Shown: positions 36,101 to 51,100, counted from the stretch's first letter. The stretch is 60,000 bases of DNA from Liolophura sinensis (GCF_032854445.1 NC_088300.1:58752984-58812983), one strand, 5' to 3'. Notes: generated from the letters alone by a model not told the origin. Program-made: numbers and translations.

Positions 36101-39100
36101 AATTGCTTTTCTCTTTCAAAGTCTTGCAGAAGATTGTCAGATTTTCTGAGAATAAAGCCTAACTAATCAACATGGTATACATGTACTTATATGTATGTAT
36201 GCCTTCATCAATTAGTTTCATGAGCATTAATTACACATACATTTACTATTCTACAGTAAAAACCTTCATATTCCTGTCTTCTGATATTTGGGAAAACATA
36301 CATGCTGTCCATACGTATTATTTTCTTGTTTTTTTTTGTTGTTGTTTCTTAGGGGATTTTCTTGGGGGGGGGGGGTTGTTAGTTTGTTTTTTGTTTTATT
36401 AAGTTGTACAAAATTTGAGTTTGCCTACAGGTACATCTACGTGTACCTGATGACCTTCTAATTTTCGCTTTTCTAGTATGAGGTCATGTAATGTACCAAG
36501 TACATGTATACCTGATGAGATGTATATGTTCCTTGCACACATGTATTTGTCTATGGCTGTTCATTAATTGACACAGATTTCCTGAAGTAAATGTTACATG
36601 TACATGATAAGTTCTTTAAAATAGATAATAACTCAAATTAGAGTTACAATTTGAATTGTAAGGTCGGTGAAATTGCTCATGAGTAGCAAGTGTACCAGAT
36701 CAAACAATCTCAAGGGACTCCTCCTAAAGGTTGCTCCCTTTCTTCAGCGGAAGTCAATTGATACATGGCCATTGGTCTGAGATGATGAAAGGTTGGATCA
36801 GGCTTTAGTCAAAGAGGGTTGTTCCAGGGAACCTGATAAGCTGCCCCCCTCCCTTGTCGTTTGAGGAGGGAATTGAGAGAGTGGAGGAGACAGGGAGCAT
36901 CCTGCCTTCCGCTTCTCCCCTACCAGCCACCACTCAGCTTGTTGACAGCACTGTTGTGGACAGTTCACTGCTAATGGAACCCTAGCCTTCCCATTAGGAG
37001 CAGTTAGGACCAAGCAGAGAGCTGTTAAATTGGATTACATTGGCAAATGCTATGGGGATAGTCCACACTCCCTTGTCTCCAAGGATGGGATTATGCAATC
37101 AAGATGCCTTAGCTAATGGGAAGTAGAAACAGGCTTTATCTGCGTAAAGTAGCAGATCTGGTTAACATTTTGCAGCCAAAACCATTTTGGAGGAGATGAA
37201 ACTGGTAACGAGGATGAAAGCTTTGTCCACTTTGTGTCATTGTTTTAAAGGGTGTATGTTGCCAGCAGGTCTGGAACGTGGAAACCAAGACTGGGCTATC
37301 ACTGGCGGGTCCATATGCTAGCTGAACTCATTAGGGCTAGCCTTATTACATGGCCTTATAGCCTACAGATCCTTTAGGGCTGGTGCTTGCCCTGACACTT
37401 CTCTGCCCCTCTTACTTACATGTAAACCCTGACACCAAATGGCAGGCTATCCTGGCTGTAGGTTATATTGTATAGACCAGTGTACAATCTGGTAATAAAT
37501 GATTTCGTACTGAAAAACCAGTATTTCAACTTATCCTGACTTTGGGCAGTGGTATATATTTGCCTGGGTAGCGGGTATATATTCCACATATAAATGGAAT
37601 GGGCAGGTCTGATTTTTAAACATCTGTGTGTTTAACTATTTACTGACAGATAACATGTATGTACATATAGCATCTCATCTGCAGAACTAGAATGCTTGAA
37701 TCTAGTTGATTTAATGGATGAAAACATGATAGTTGCATGTAGTGCCAGAGGCTACAGTGGTTTCAGCGTGTACATGTAAGGTGTGGTTTGTTTACATGTA
37801 CTTGTCTCATTTCTCATTCATATGTTTTTCTTCCAAAATTTGTTTTGTGTTTGTTTTTTCCTCAACATTTTCCTGACAAAGTATGTGAGATGATTTTATA
37901 TACATGCAAATAGGTAAGATGTTACAGACTTTAAAGCCTGAGGATCATATGAAACTTTGACATTTTGAGGATGAAGATACTAGATTACACAGGAATATGA
38001 ATGTATTTCTGCTATGCTTGAATGAAGGAAGGTTGGATGTATTGGAGAAAAGGCCATGAGACAGCTAAGAGTCCTTTGGAACCATGGTAATTTGATTGGC
38101 TGTTGGTTCCCAAATTTGGCCTAATTGTAGGGTTGCCAGAGAGTGTTCCAGGCTAGATCGAGTTCTCACATGACCTGGTCGTTGAGGCGTCATCTTGCAG
38201 GAAACATTTGCAATTAGCTGTTGTGCTTGGATGTCCCTACTCCTTTTTTGTCCTTTGTCACACCTTTGCTGATGTGGTGTCACTGTAATTCTTTGTTAAT
38301 GACAAGTGATCAACTTGCGATGCCATTCATGGAATTTGATGCCTTTGAAACAGACTGAAAATAAATAACTGCAGTTTTCATTGATGAGTGTCTTACTTGT
38401 GTTACATTTATATCGGGAAGATTTGATGCAGCATAGTGCTAGCTGCTTGACTAAAAGCATCCTTTGTTTGGAGAATCTAGGCACTTATGCCAGATACAAT
38501 GATCTCCTGTCGAGACACTCTGGTAGATTATAATTAGTCGGATTGGTAGGCCTTATGTCCAGATGGCAGGTAAACACTGAGATCTGCCTAGCTCAGGTGG
38601 GACTTATGTCAGGTGAAAAATCAATTTTTGAACAGCACATATGTAATTACAACTGGTTCATCATTTTGTTGTCTACTCAAATGTCTCTGAGAATCACTGT
38701 GTCTATGTGTTCTTCCATGCCATACAGTGTCATCACCCTCTCATTAGAACAAATGGTACTAGTATTGATTTTCCTTAATGATAATATCCTTGAGACTTGT
38801 TATGGCTTGGATAGTTGTGAAGTTCGAGACTTCTCGTAACTCCTGCCGCAGCTGTAGTGCTTCAAACAGCATGTTTCCTGTTACACTTCAGTGATCATGT
38901 CATACATGATAGTGTCAGTTACTAGTACATACATGTATGTAGTTATTTAAATTTGTTTATTTATTTGGTTCGTGCACGTTTAACATCATACTGAAGGCAT
39001 TTTCAGTCAGCTTGTATAGATCTGTGGTAATTTACATGTACGTAGTTTTATGAAGTTGTAGTACCTGGAATAAGCCATTGGCCTTTGGCAGCTAACTGAC

Positions 39101-42100
39101 AGGCTTTCTGTAGAGCATGTTCAGTGTGAATGTCATATGGGTGGAAGGCTAGTGATCTTCCAAGGAGCACCGAGTAAGACCAAGTTAACAGTCGTATGAC
39201 TTCTTATGGTTTACATGTAATTTCACTAAAGGCATGGAGAACAGTAGAGGTATGAAAATATAGAGGATTTTTACCTGTCCAAGGCTAGGAATGAACCATC
39301 ATCTCATTTGTTCGGTACTATAGCAATTGAAAGGCAGCATTTTAACCACTCAGCCATGACTTGCCCATATGGTTAAAATTACGTATGTATTTCCGGTCAT
39401 TTGGTATTAACCAAATTCTAGTAGATAAAGATTGAAAGGATACTTGCAACATGTGACTTGTAATATCTCATATTAATTATATCAAATGATAATTATAGTT
39501 AAAATTAGTGGCATACTTGTTAGTTAGTTTAAAAGATCAGAAAGATAAGGCACATCTGTGGCAACAGAAATGTTTCAGTTGGTTATAGATTCCTTGATTA
39601 TAACGTTTGTCGTCAAAGATAGTGGAGAACTTTGTGGAGTACATTAGCGTAGAAGTTGTCCAATTTTCTTCAGCGGAGAAGACAACAAGATTATCTGGGT
39701 TCTGCAATATGGAGATGATAAATCAAGTGTCTGCATCAAGATGATCCAATCAAAAACCATGCAAGTGTGACTAATTTCATCGTCGTTGGTGTTTCTGTCC
39801 AATCAATATGGGCATAGTTTCACATCTTCCATCTGTGAGTGACGTTCTCGTCATGACAGGTCCATGCACTATTGTATTAGGGTCAGTCTGCTCATTGACA
39901 GGCCTTAAAACTTACACCAGGTTTTCACAACCGTCCAAGTCCTTGGTGGTTCTGTTTGAGGCATACTTGGTCATAAAGACAAAGAATCTCTTGAGAAAGA
40001 CTCATAAGGCTTCAAATTGCATGTTACTTAAACATGCCAGACAGACACTAATATTCAGATAGCGATTGATTTTTATTAAACTGGAGGAAAAGGAAGCCAA
40101 AATAATCAGCTTGTGAGCTTAATTCGGTAGACATATATAAGGTTTTTTCTGAATACTGAATACCAATAAATTAGCTGTCAGAAGGCTTGAAGTAGGTGAC
40201 TATAAATGTCTTGACATAGCTAGGTAATCAGACTAAATCAGAGTAGATGCACAACATGAGTAAGTCCAGGGACAATTGACACGCTGTGACAACTGCGTAG
40301 TACATGTCAAGTAGTCATTATACATACATATACAAGATATGGACATATCTTCTATAACTATAAAGGTCTGGAACTGGAACAACAATTACAGGTATATATT
40401 ATTAATCATATCAGAATATTTTGGGGTTTTGTACTAAAGTTTTTCTGAAAAACTCTGCTTAAAACACATGTTCATCATGACATGTATTTTGTGTGTACAG
40501 TGGTTGCTCTGAAGGTTAAGATTGATACAATTAGCTGACAGGTACATGTAGTTCTTGACATTTTAATGTTATCATTGTTAACTAAAAGAGAGACCTTTAA
40601 AAAGCCTGTAAATTCAGTGTTTTCAGTGATAAGCAGGATGTTACAGACTGTGCTGTAAAGAGGTGCTTTCTTATGTTGCTAAGTACATGTACCTGTAGGA
40701 GATTTAGATATTGTCTATTTATTGCACGTGGTTTCTGTGTGGCTTGTCACTTAACTGTGATAACATGCCCTTTTTTGTACCATGTTCTTTAAGAGGATGC
40801 CTGTGTCAATTATTGGATCTTTTCCTAATTTCAAGCATTCATTGACAAAGGATATTTTTTTTTTCAAAGTGAGTTGAATTTCCATAAAAGCTATCAAGGA
40901 AGGTGTGACTTGTAGGTGATGAATCCTGGTCAAGGTGTTCAATGTGCCTATTGACCTGTGGAAGAGATGGACGGGTCAGTTTTTCTTGCAGGTTATTAGC
41001 GCCTGATTAATTCCCACGCCGCAGGACATGCGTCTACAGCACTCTTTTTACCTTGATTATTTTACAATTCGTGGAAGTCTGGCGATTAACCAACTTCACA
41101 GCGTGTTGAGATGTGTATTTGATTGGCAAGGGAATTGTCTGAGGCTGCGTGGTAGTCAGGAAGCAAGAGTCCTGACAAATTAGCGTCTCTGTGTCATGCG
41201 CCCCAGGGCTGCCCGGATGAGCTGAGTCTTCCACTAAGTCAGTGTTAATCAGTGATTTGTTGGGGGACCCTCTGATGCCAGACAGCAGTGTCTTCCATTG
41301 TGACATTGACAAATGTAAGGCCTTGTTCAATGAAGCAATCAAAAGCTATAGCTGATTGTAACTACCATGGCAACATATGTCTTTAACATGCTGTCATGGT
41401 AACTATACATGTATAATCACCTTCCATTGTTGCCTATGATGGTTTCTGGCCCCTGGATTGGCTGCTAACAGTGAAGTGTTTAAGTTAGATTGTATGAGTT
41501 TTGACTTCTTAAATAAATACTTTAAGAAGTAAAATTAAATAGATGTACACATAATGATACACAGTAAAATGAAATATAGATTGCAAACACCTGCTGTCTC
41601 TACTGTTCAATGAATAAAATGAGAACTTTATCTGAGGACTTTTCTCTAGCTCTCTAAGTAAATGGTGGTTGGTTCCTTGTGGCTCAACTGGAAACCTCAT
41701 TCGTGAAATTTTTATACATGTACGAAGGTCGTCCCATTCTTCCTGCCTATCATGACAACATAGTTGGCTCTGAATTGGCTCCATGTGGGACACATCTTAA
41801 TCAAGTATGGTGGAAGGGTTACACCAATGTGAAATGTAATCTTGTAAATACAGTAATTTACATCCAGTATGCACTTCATTGCAGTTGTATTTTCCATATG
41901 TTTTATATTCAAGATAATAAACATCTGTCTTCTTTTGCTAGGTTTTTTGCTAGGTTTGTTTTTTGCTAGGTTTTTTGCTAGGTTTTTTTGCCAACTTTTG
42001 GTAGTAACCACCAAATAACACATACAAGTCCAACCTTTACAAACTGTCAGAGCTTCACCATTTGGTTCACTACTTCAAAGCCACACAGGTGACAACAAGC

Positions 42101-45100
42101 ATATAGGATTTCTCCACGAAATGGTTTGCTGTTATGCATACATACGATTGTAAAAACAGGTCATCGAAGAACCCTGGAGATCAGCCTTCTGTATGCCAGT
42201 AAAGTGAAAGAAAAGTAGATGCAACCACATGATGGCTTCCAATGAATTTCGCTTTGATACACACTATCCCGTTGATTGTGTCTCTCCTGTGGACCAAGGA
42301 GTGAACTTCTAAATTGTGAACTGTGTACAACAACACAATGACTGTCTGACTGGTTACAGAGGACGATTAAAACTGAAAACAATTAAAGACTTATCATGTT
42401 GCTTGACTGCGTTAATCAAGAATTAATGACTGGGGTTGAAATACTGGTGGTTGATAAAAATGACTCATCATAGGTGCGAAAACAGGTAACATCTCTTTGA
42501 ATACCAGAACTGCTTAGGTTACGTGCACAAGCAATGTTACATAGTGATAACCCATCGCCCATTGTTTTAATCTCTGATCCAGATAACAAGAATAAGTGAC
42601 AGCGCAGGAAACAGAAGAGGATTAAAGACACCCTTCATAATACCTGTTTGACATACTTGAGTAATTCCGGCCCTAATGTAACTAGGAAAATTAAACAGTT
42701 GTCAGAATGTTTTTTCGGTATTTGCCTTGATTAAATGCACCAACATTAATTCCCGTGAACCCATTTCTGAAATAAATTCACTCGGCGAATAGAGTGATAT
42801 TTATTGTGATCAGAACAGAAAGAAGAATTAGTAAATATTGAATCTGACATACACACAACCTATAGTGTAACACTGGATAAAGCTGCATGTACAGCTTACC
42901 AGTCCATATTGCCAGTGAAATTGGAAATGCCTGGACAAAGATCAAATTCAATGTCTGAAAACTCGGAATATGAAGTATGACCAGAGATTTCCGTGTCATT
43001 AAATGGAATTTTGTTGTCCACTATGGGTTCAAATTGACAAGGCGGTATAGTGGCTTCTGTGTAGCTAGAATCCAGCTCGAAAATGACATTGTTTTGATGC
43101 GAATTCCCAGGTAATATAGGCCAGCTAGACTTGTATTGGCAATCTATGACGTCACTCGCTGAGCTTTACCGGACGGCCAGCTGGAGATCGGCTGTAGTAG
43201 TAAATCTATTGTTTTTGATGGATTTATTGTCATGATTACGTTTATCAGAGGCCCTCCTGGTAACATACTGTTAAACTGGTTATAATCTTTATACTTAGGA
43301 CAAGTAGCTAAATCTGGACACTAATCCTTAAACATATCCCACTGACTTAATTCTTACATGTATGTCAAGGATTACCCATTTTGGGATAACCACTGTTAAT
43401 ACTTTGTTTGCTAGCAGTTAACATTATAGTTACAGTGTATAAATTTATAACCCCTGTCTGTTTTAATTGTTACTGATGACTCTTTGTATTTGATGCCATT
43501 GTTTCATTTTTTAGATGTTATTATATGTTACTGTATTCAGGTAAAATTGTGTTTCTACTTGTGCTGACAATGTTGCCTGTGCTAACAGTGTTGCCTGTAT
43601 TCAGTTTAAATTATGTTTCTACTGCCTGTGCTAACAATGTTGCCTGTGCATTGTTTTAATTATGTTTCTACTGCTTGGGCTATCAGTGTTACCTGTTTCT
43701 AATGTTGCAGTTGCTGGATGAGGTGTTGCTGGAGGTGGAGACATGTGAGACACCTCGCCCCTACAATAGTCCTTCAGAACAGGCCTCCTACAGGTAGGCT
43801 TCCCAGCTAGTTGATTCCAACAGCCAACAGCCTACCTAGGTGCCAATGAAATTCGCTGAAGAACCCTGAGATATGGTGCATGGGTCACCCTGCCCTTTTA
43901 AAGTCAAAATTTATATTGGTATTTACAGTAAATTTATAAATCCTTCCGTATACTGTTGTGACTGCGATTAAAAGCTAGGTGTAAATCGATGTTGCGACTT
44001 GAAGCAACTGGGTTTTGAGCAACTTGCAACGTCTGGAAGAAACTGGGGCATTCAGTCACAGGCAGTGTTACTTGATTTTCTGCAAACCGAAGCATTCAGT
44101 TGTGTCGATATTCAGATGCTGGTGCCCGTGCAGCTGAGCTTTTGTGATACATGTACCTCACATGCAACAGGTCACCAGAAAGTCACACTGTTATTTCAAG
44201 AGCTGACAGTTGCCGTCAATGGCAGCTGACCTACATGTACATGAATAAATAACGAATCTGGTCAGACTTGGCTGGATGCTCACGATTGTAAGGTTCTCTC
44301 AGACTTCTCGACATGAACATTGTTTATGATTGCAAGTCGAACTACACCATGTCATGTAATGATTTGATGTAATCAATGATGTAATTACTTTTCATGTAAT
44401 GATGCGTGCTGTATGCATGGTTAAAAATTTTCAGGAAAATGATAGCTTATTGCTCACAACCATTTTTTCTAAGGTACGAGTCCAGACAGTTCCTGAAGCA
44501 CAATGGCTGTGCTTGCTGACAGATTCTAATACTTGGAGTTAGGTTTTGTCCCATGTGATTTAGGCAGGGTGTGATGACCTGTACTTTAGCGCAGCCCATT
44601 AGTCATACGTGATATCCCAAGTGATCAAATCCATCCTGTTCTGTTTGTCAGATCTGGAGGGAAATATGGCTTCAGTGATAAAGTGATAGATGGAATGAGC
44701 GTGGCTATCAACTCTGTGAACGTAAACTTCCGCTCAAAAACCTTTGCGGCCTCCTTGCAGGTGAGTATGTAGAGATTACATTTTGTCTTGTAAGCAGATA
44801 AATTGAGGCTGAAATGCCAGATTACCATAATTCAGGATAGCCATTATTATAGCCCCCAGACCCCCTGGCATGACAGCCTTGGTTGTAAAAGAAAAAGCAT
44901 CAAACGAATGTAATTTACAGAGGTTCCGCCTCTGTATTACTCCTGTATTGCAACTGTCAAACAAGGTGGACTGTTAAAGCATAATCAGAGCTATGGGTCT
45001 GGGCTGAATTGCCTCACCAACTGTGGTCGTCGTTTAAAGACTGTCTGAGCTATTGTCATAAATTGTGTGGAGGGGGAAATGGTGTGAATCCTGGGTAATA

Positions 45101-48100
45101 ACGATGTTACTTAACACAGCAGATTGGCCAGCCTTCCCAGCTGCACATTCCCCTGGCTGATTTATCCCAATGTTTCCTCCTGAACGTACAGTTTGAGTTT
45201 TTGCGATAATGCGTGATTTATTAGCCTGATTGCCAAAGACTGTCGACCATAATCAGTACACAGAAACAAGCTAACCTGTTTTTAACACTTGTCTAATCCA
45301 CCTCTGGCTAAGGCAAAAATTATTTACTGGAAGTCCCATAGGAGATACCTCCTTATCTAGCTTCCAGATAGACCGAGGCACCAGCTGAAAAAAAACGGCC
45401 AGTATTGTAAAGATGGATGATTGATTTCTCCAAGGCTTAACCTAACGGCTCTTGTATAATACCCAGGCCAGCCGTGTGAAATAATTAAACTAATGCCAAC
45501 TTTTGCCAACCCTTTTGGCAGAGATGATTTAATGTCATTATACCTGACTTGATGAAGCACAAATACCAACATGTTCACCAGCCTAAGGGTTTCCCGTTCA
45601 GAGAACTTGTAGCAAACTTCCAGCATCATGTTTTATTTTTCTAATTTGCCTTGCTTGTGATGAAGTACATCCTACATGCTGGTAACATCTAAACTGCTGA
45701 TTTTTTATCTTGTTAATTTTTATAAAGATGGCATTTTCTTGGTGAGATATTTCCAGACACATTTCTGCTATAATTAAATGCAGTCAGATATAAATATAAT
45801 TTAAACAACACTCATAGTTCTTTCTTGAACCCCATTGTGTAAGTTTTCACAGAAATGTTGTACATTAAATGACAATTTATGGTTTCAAATACATGTAGCT
45901 CTGATAATCTTTCATTCATTGTTAATTTTTTTAAAATCGTTATCTTTGTTTTAGCCAGAATAAAAGAGAAGGCCTTTTTTACATACTTTATGTAGTAAAG
46001 TATTTTTGTGTGTTGCATAGAATCAAAATTATTCTGAATCTGTTTTAATTATTTATTCTTCTCAAGCCCAAACTACAAGTTATTTATATAATGGAGAATC
46101 ACAATTTTAATTGCATCTTGTTATTATTCTTGACTCTGCCGCACATGTAATGACTTGAAGCTGTCACCATGGTGATCTCAGATGTGAGATTGAGTGTAGC
46201 TCATGCTGGAATCAGGTCACTGCATCAAAAAGAGTTGACCATTTCCTGGCCTTTCCTTTTACTTCATAATCACCATATGGTGAAGAGAAATTGCCCAATC
46301 TGCTGTAAATTCTTGTCCACTCGTTTATGGCATAGAGCAGTGATGCATGTGAAATTGTATATTGCCAAAGGTGCAAGGCTCTCCCAAGTAACTATCCAGC
46401 GAGGTGAACAATGATCGCATGGTTTATTTTGTTATATGGGCCATATTACAAGATTGGTGAAATTCACTAAATCATTATAATCATGCCAGGAACTATGGCT
46501 CCACTTTATGTCTCTTGTCTCCAAAAAGTTAAATGTTTGTGAAAAATTGTTTATGACTTTATTGGTTAAAGCATTTTTTTAGACACTATTGAGGAAAATG
46601 ATTAAGCATGTAGTGGCACTTGATTGTCCAACATTTATATGACTACCGTAGCTCAGTCGCATTGATATGCAGCATTGTCAATATTCAGGACTCTTTTTTT
46701 TTTTTTTTTTTGAATTATTATCAGAGGCCTGTTTTACAAAGCGATAGTTATATGAAGTTAGTGCTACAGTGTACCTATGCTTTGGACAGTGCCCATGCAA
46801 ATGTACTATATTCCTTGTACATGTGCTTGTTGTCATCATCATAATACCTTTCCGGGGAAAAAAAGAAATCCAGAAAGTGATAAGGCTTTCAAATAATCAA
46901 CATTATAATCACTATTTTGCTGTAAGACATACAAAGCCCAGGCATTGCTAAGTTCTGATGATAAAGATGGGGTAAAGTTGGATATACATGTACATGCTGA
47001 TGTGTTGGATGATTCAGCTGATAAACAACTTTACCTGGAGAATCACTTTGCTTATAATTTTGAAGATGCTATCTTATCTGATTTTCTGCACTACACCAAG
47101 CCTAGATATAGATCTACATGGCTGTTTGATGGACATATTCTGACGAAAGACATGTTTTTTGTTTGTATATGCTGCAAAAATAATATTCTTCTGTAAACTA
47201 TGGCTTTACTACCTTTATGGATGTAAAGCTATACATCTATTAAGTATCAGTAGTAACTTTCATATTTACCAACACATGAGCGAACGAATTCAAGAATAAG
47301 CAAAGTCGTGTAGAGCTCGCGAATCTTTCACACATTTGCAACCAGTTGCTTTATGAGAACTTTTTCCTGCACTGTCAGCTAGATACATTTTGTCAAAAAT
47401 CACTTGAAACAATTTGGATTTCTCATTTTACAGTTGTCTCGGGTGCAAGTGTACAGTGTAAACCCTAACTGGCAGAAAGTCACAGATCTGCGGACGACGC
47501 GCATCAAGGACCTGGAAAAAGGAGAAATCTTGGTGTTCAAGGAGGTGGACTGGCAAACCACTCGAATTGAGGCCAACGGCATCAACATCTCTGACCCATC
47601 TATCTCCAGTACACCTCTACGACTGATCGCCAACCAATCAAAGATCAGGATAACTCTCAAGAAAAAACTTCATGGTCAGATTTACGAATAATTCATTTAT
47701 TTCATTTTCAGTGCTTATTTATTGTTCATTCTCACCTTGTATTGCTCTTTTCCTTATGCTGCAAATATTTCTATGGTTATGAAAATTTGGAAAAGTTCTC
47801 TTTTGCTGATCTTTGATTTTACTGTCCTGTTGTGAGATGCCTTGTCACAAGTCATATATTCATTGTTGGGTATTTGATGTTGAGTGATGTTCCTCTTTGA
47901 ATCTTCTTTAACTGTATGTGTATATTTCTAAATGGACTTTGTGAGTTTCTTTATAGTGTTGACATCTAATTTTGGTGGAAACTTTTTGTGCTGACTGACT
48001 ACTTATGCAATCTAACATTTTTATATGATAGTAGGATAGTGTTTTCTGGTGTAATCTCTCTGCTTGATGACCTGTTGTGGAATCCTTGGGTTTGATGGTA

Positions 48101-51100
48101 GTATAATGGATAATGCCGTTTTGCTTGTTGAATTGCCAGTGGGTTTCTTGTTCCTATAGCAATGTTCTCCTTAATTTATTTTCTTGTCTGATCACCCATT
48201 ATGGAGTTTGTTTTAAACTGAGTTTTGTGGAGTAGAATGTGTACTCTAAATTCTATTGTGATTTCCTGCAGAGTGATCCTTCTGATGGAAGATCTGCTAT
48301 GGAATTTTTGGTTTCAGATTGCAGTTCTGTGTTCTGCATTCTGCAGATTGATCTTTCTGTTGTGCGATCTGTACAATTTTTTGTTTAGATTGAAATGTGG
48401 TTTTCTCTCAAGTGGGCTTTCTTTTGAGATCTGTTCTGGATCTTTGATACAGATTGTTTTGTGATCTGCAGAATGATCTTTCTCTTTGAGGATCTGTTGT
48501 GGAACCAGTGCTGTGTCCTCTTAAATGACTTTTCTGTTGGATAACATGTTGAGGATCTCCCTGTTCAGATTGTAGTGTGCTGTCATAAGACTGAGTGACA
48601 TTTCGGTTGGATGTTTCAAATGTTCTGGATCTCTGTTCAGATTGTAATGTTTGCCCTCTCAAATGATTTTTCTTTTGAGTGATATGTTCTGGATGTTTCT
48701 TCAGAGTGTAGTGTGGTGTCATTTATTAGTGATCTTTCTGTGGGATGATTTGTTTTGGATCTTTGTTTTCTTCAGAGTGTAGTGTGGTGTTGTTCCAAGT
48801 GATCTTTCTGTTGGATGATCTGTTTCAGATTGTAGTGTGGTGTCGTTCCGAGTGATCTTTCTGTTGGATGATCTCTTTTGGATCTGTTTTAGATTGTAGT
48901 GTGGTGTCGTTCCGAGTGATCTTTCTGTTGGATGATCTGTTTTGGATCTGTTTTAGATTGTAATGTGGTGTCATCCTGGGTGATCTTTCTGTTGGATGAT
49001 CTGTTTTGGATCTGTTTCAGATTGTAGTGTGGTGTCGTTCCGAGTGATCTTTCTGTTGGATGATCTGTTTTGGATCTTTTTCAGATTGTAGTGTGGTGTC
49101 GTTCTGAATGATCCTTCTGTTGGATGATCTGTTTTGGATCTGTTTCAGATTGTAGTGTGGTATCGTCTCGAGTGATCTTTCTGTTGGATGATCTGTTATG
49201 GGTTCTCACAGACACTCAGCTGAAGGCAGCCATCCTCTACTCAAGGTCTCTACAAGAAGCTATAGAGAAATCTTCAGAGCAGAGCAAAAAACTAGCTGCT
49301 GAAAAACTTAAGGTACTTAAGTTACTGCATCCACCAAACTGTAAATTCATTTATGTCTTCCATAAAAGTTTCGTGTTTTTCATCACAGGCTGTTTTACAT
49401 GTACTCAAGTTAACTCAAATCTGTCACTTTCAAAGAGTTCTTTTTACCTGCACTTTTACAGTCCTGTTTTATTTGATTGTAATGATACAGGTGGTTAACT
49501 TAGGAAATCTGTAGCCTGTGTAGTTGAAGCTGACTTTATATGGAGATAAAATTTTAGAATTTAAGGCAATAATGTTTATATGAAACTGTGTTAGCTGTTT
49601 GACTGCAATGATGAAGTGGTTACAAGACAACTGCTGATTGTGCAAGAGTTGACACCAGACCAAGGACATCTGAAACTAAACTCGTCCATATTTATGGAGA
49701 GAGCACCATTATAAATAATTGAAAATATGTGTCTGCTTGCATTCCAGCTGAGAAGTCATTGCAGTGCAACCTATTAAATTATTTACACTCATACACCAGC
49801 CCAAACGTATTGATTTTGCGTGCTGAAGCAGTGTTTTTTTTTCATACCACTGCATGATTTTATCATATCGAAGGATAAAAAATAGAAAACTGGCCTACTG
49901 GGAATTTCTTCTGAATGAAATTTCAGACTCTGTCCTCTCAAACCACCAATTTTCTCTGAACACGGACAAAAGTTCAAACTCATTTCTTTCATTGTTCAAT
50001 TTATAAGCAGGAAATAGAAGTGTAAATTACGTCCTTGAATGAATTAGGAATTTTTGCAAATTGACCATTTATAAATATTGTGTAAAATGGTATGGAAACT
50101 TCAATGAATTTGTTGAGTTTTTTCTCAGAAACAAGGTCATATTGGCCCTACTGCCGATCAACTGCGCCATCAACTGCGACAACAACAAAGCACTCCAGCC
50201 ACACCCATTGCCCGATTCTTCGCCAAATATGATGTCATATCAACCTCGTATCATCTCGATATCAAGCCGTATCGACCTCCATCTGTGTGATGACACTGTT
50301 CCTGGTAAGGGTCGTTTTGTTCAGTTTTCTTACCCATGAATCTGACTGCTCTCACATAAGTGAAATATTAGAGGACAGTGTAAAAACCTGTCAAATATGT
50401 AAATATATATATATATTTAAAAGGCCTAACCTTTAATCAGAAACACATGACCAATCAAGCATAAATAAATACATTAAAAGCCTAATCTTCATCAATAACT
50501 GTCCAAAAAGACATGTTTCTATGATATTTACTCCTGAGCCTGCTTTTCTTCGTATACATAAGGAGAGCAACACCCCTTTTATTCCGTTGACAAGACTCAT
50601 TTATTACTGGGTATGAGAATCCGTTTTTCCACTCCACTCACTTTAATATTATGTTTTGTCACATGACATGTTTTTGTTTTCTCTGACATCCCCGCAGGCG
50701 AGAGTTATAAGCGAGCTGTAGAAGGAGGAGCCATGCAGATCACACTTCAGAACTGTCCTTAGATTATTACCCATACCACCCTGCAGGTAAGTTGTCATGG
50801 AAACTTGTCTGATTTGCTGCATTTTTATTTATGTTTTACGGAGATTTGAGCTTGTGCAATCACTGGTCTTCTAAATCTTTAACATCAACATAAAGAAAAA
50901 AAAAGTATGGGACGAATTTGTTGAAAAGTTTACCATGCTCACTAACTTTGAGGGGTTTTTTTGTGCTTTTTTTTTTAAATAGCTCAAATTGTTATTAAAA
51001 TACATATATGTACTAATTCATTTGTTGTAATGTCTGCATTTGTACATTAGGTGACATACAAGGTGAAGTATATGTTAAATCTGATATCTGGGATTAAATT

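Larger units (their letters stand above)
32075..43710 (+). other. BLTP3-family intron 3 (11.6 kb)
   Basis: It holds a pipsqueak/pogo transposase fragment, a 329-bp MITE, a third SINE type, a TTTTTTGCTAGG repeat and a ~49-bp repeat next to the exon 4 acceptor. Long parts (34000-36350, 36700-38950, 39400-41930, 42000-43520) show no gene or repeat that I recognise, although 36700-37400 and 41000-41350 are richer in G+C than their surroundings. Confidence 0.8.

Noticed and set aside
48225-48464. 79-codon frame upstream of exon 7 (MWSRMCTLNSIVISCRVILL) as an extra BLTP3 exon
   Set aside because: The resemblance to exon 7 comes from a decayed copy of the 64-bp array; it does not splice in phase with its neighbours.
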